Source: Bacillota bacterium
GTDB taxonomy: Bacteria > Bacillota > Clostridia > Peptostreptococcales > Anaerovoracaceae
Reading direction: 5' to 3'
Assembly (NCBI GenBank): GCA_017534025.1
Contig: JAFWDF010000045.1
Coordinates: 1 to 5,482 of the forward strand
DNA: 5,482 bases
Positions within the stretch are counted from its first letter, which is position 1. Each line of letters opens with the position of its first letter. Below are positions 3,850-5,482 of this stretch, in pieces. The notes beneath the pieces were generated by a model. That model had not been told where the DNA came from. It saw only the letters and a program-made list of their open reading frames with translations, and did no database searches. Both the position numbers and the translations under genes were made by a program.

Positions 3850-5469
3850 ATGGAGCATCAGAAAAACGCATTTTTCAAGCCTGTGGCTTTGCTGCTGACA
3901 ATGGCTCTTCTGGTGACCGCCGTGACTGTGGGGCTGGTGTATGCTGCAGGCAGCAGGGGCCTGCTCAAGGGCTCCTCCGGAAGCGCGGACGCCCTTGCCC
4001 TGTCAGCGGTAACGGCTGATGATCTTGAGGCGGACGAAACCTTTGTCTTTTCGGACTCCGGCATTGCGGCTTCCGGGTCGGCGGCCGGCAGTTACAAGAT
4101 CGAGAATACGACGCTGACGATTCTGAAAGCCGGCACCTATCTGGTCAGCGGCAGCTGCGCCGACGGATCCGTGGTGGTGGATAAAGAAATCACAGGGGTA
4201 ACCCTGATTCTGCAGGATCTGAATCTGACAGGCACTTCTTCGGCGCCGGTGGTCTGCAAGAAGAAATCCGATACGGCCATCTATGTTGCCGGGACGGTGA
4301 CGCTGACCGACGGAGAAGACGCGGCGACAGAAAGCACCTCCAATACATTTGAGGGGGCGGCGATCAAAGTGAAATCCAACGCGTCCCTGACGATCGGTGG
4401 CGACGGCACGCTGAACATCGATGCTTCCGGCTGCAAGAACGGCATCAAGGGCGCGGCGCAGGCGAGCATTACAGTGAATGGCGGTCTGACTATTAACATT
4501 CAGGCGGCCAACACCGGCCTGGCCAGCGACGGAGAAGTGACGATCGGCAGCGGAAACATTAACATCAATGCCGGGAACGAAGGCATTAAAGCTGAACCGG
4601 ATGACGGGGACACGGAATCCGCAGGCAATATCACCATCCTGGGAGGTACGGTTAATGTCACGGCAGAAGACCACGGCATCATGGCGGCCAATGATCTGAT
4701 GATCGGAACGGACAGCTCGGAAGAAGGACCGGAGGTCAACATTGCGAACAGTTCGGAAGGACTGTGCGGAACTGCGGTGTACCTGAATTCCGGCAGCGGG
4801 ACGATCACGGCAGCGGATGACGGGATCAACGCGGCGAGCGACGATGCCACCGGCAGTGAAAATACCATTGAGATCAACGGCGGCGACTGGTCTGTACAGG
4901 GCAGCGGCGACGGCATCGATTCCAACGGTACAGTAGTGGTCAACGGCGGTGTGACCAGAGTATTCATCAATTCCACGTCGGATAATAATGCGATTGACTA
5001 CGGTGAGCAGAGCAACTGGACCATTAACGGCGGCCTGATCATCGGCTCGGATTATAACGGAAGCAGCACAGTACTTTCCTCCGGCACGTATGTCCAGTTC
5101 GGAAGCGCCGGAATGATGGGCGGCATGGGCGGCCGAGGTGGCATGGGCGGCGGAGGCATGAATGCTAATGGCACTGCAGGCGGCCGCGGCCAGATGGGCG
5201 GCATGATGCCGCCGGACCGGAATAGCAGCGGCAGTCCGGACAGTGGAAGCGACGGCACGATGCAGCAGGACGGCATGACTCCTCCGGATATGACCGGCGG
5301 CGCGACTTCCGGCGGAACAAACTCCGGCGAAGCCGCTGCCGGAAGCAGCCTGAATATTGCCGCAGGCGATACCATTACCGTGACGGATGAGAGCGGCAAT
5401 GTCATCTTTGAGACGACGGCGCTGCAGAACTCCACACATCTGATTCTGGCAGGCGATGTACTGGAATCC
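3850..5469 (+). CDS. Secreted beta-helix, carbohydrate-binding-type protein (DUF4353/Cthe_2159-like), 3' truncated
   Basis: At least 540 codons, open to the contig end without a stop. AAAGGA (3834-3839) lies 10 nt before the ATG. The N-terminus has lysines, a hydrophobic core at about residues 11-30 and a V-Y-A/A cleavage-type site near 32-33, with no lipobox cysteine, so export to the surface or medium is likely. Residues about 80-415 are repeated beta-strand rungs rich in Gly, Asn, Asp, Thr and Ser (TLILQDLNLTG near 118, ASLTIGGDGTLNIDASG near 178, then many ITVNGG/GSGNININAGNEGI-like turns), matching the right-handed beta-helix of the DUF4353 family, whose member Cthe_2159 is reported to bind acidic polysaccharides such as polygalacturonate. 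A Gly/Met/Ser-rich insert follows (about 418-500), then a beta-rich tail (ITVTDESGNVIFETTA). No catalytic motif is seen, so it is probably a binder or adhesin. The C-terminal end is missing. Confidence 0.87.
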
Positions 5470-5482
5470 AGATCGGAAGAGC
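5470..5482 (+). other. Illumina adapter remnant
   Basis: The last 13 bases, AGATCGGAAGAGC, are exactly the common prefix of Illumina TruSeq-type adapters, ending flush with the contig. They are not genomic. The codons they would add to the last gene (R-S-E-E) are artefacts. Confidence 0.95.

Noticed and set aside
3518..3898. A 126-residue plus-strand frame starting with TTG
   Set aside because: It has no ribosome binding site, its composition is unlike a protein (Ser/Pro/Arg/Cys), and it overlaps hairpins and the true start of the beta-helix gene.
4003..5439. A 478-residue minus-strand frame opposite the last gene
   Set aside because: It is an antisense shadow of a repetitive Gly/Asn/Asp-rich gene. 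The Ala/Arg/His-rich product has no family character, and the plus strand has signal peptide, domain and start site.

Overview
The window looks like a complete short assembly contig from a Firmicutes (Bacillota) bacterium, probably a clostridial or related gut-type lineage. The evidence is strong AGGAGG ribosome binding sites, a YjdF (DUF2992) gene preceded by a structured leader that fits the yjdF riboswitch, a COG4832-type GyrI-like protein, and a secreted DUF4353-type beta-helix protein. Genus and species cannot be read from the sequence. Both ends are assembly breaks: the left end stops inside an IS256-family transposase gene, and the last 13 bases are the Illumina adapter prefix.

Layout. 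Bases 1-139 are the end of an IS256-like element with the first 13 codons of its transposase on the minus strand. An A+T-rich spacer with an 11-bp inverted repeat follows. All remaining genes are on the plus strand: a GyrI-like ligand-binding protein (380-1018); the putative azaaromatic-sensing yjdF riboswitch (about 1113-1232) and yjdF (1262-1678); a MazG-like nucleotide pyrophosphohydrolase (1853-2173); a stand-alone RelA/SpoT-type HD hydrolase (2236-2670); and a protein of unknown family (2769-3296). A gene-free stretch of about 550 bases follows. It holds an array of about 125-bp tandem units built on hairpins with a shared GTCCA core, then a G+C-rich palindromic patch. The last gene (3850 to the contig end, no stop) is a secreted beta-helix, carbohydrate-binding-type protein.

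How the genes may work together (inference). From the riboswitch to 3296, four genes lie on one strand with ordinary ribosome binding sites, and I see no U-tract terminator between them. The first good terminator is at about 3364-3429, after the fourth gene. The riboswitch could therefore govern a whole transcript: YjdF, a nucleotide-pool cleaner, an alarmone-hydrolase-like enzyme and an unknown protein. The gene just upstream encodes a fold known for binding, and in some members hydrolysing, small toxic molecules. Together this suggests a small chemical-stress locus.

The most unusual element is the intergenic array at 3309-3631. Hairpin loops are centred exactly 125 bases apart three times, and the stems differ by paired, compensating base changes. 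This suggests selection on structure rather than on sequence. Short tandem duplications also occur in several other spacers, in two cases duplicating the 3' end of the gene before them.
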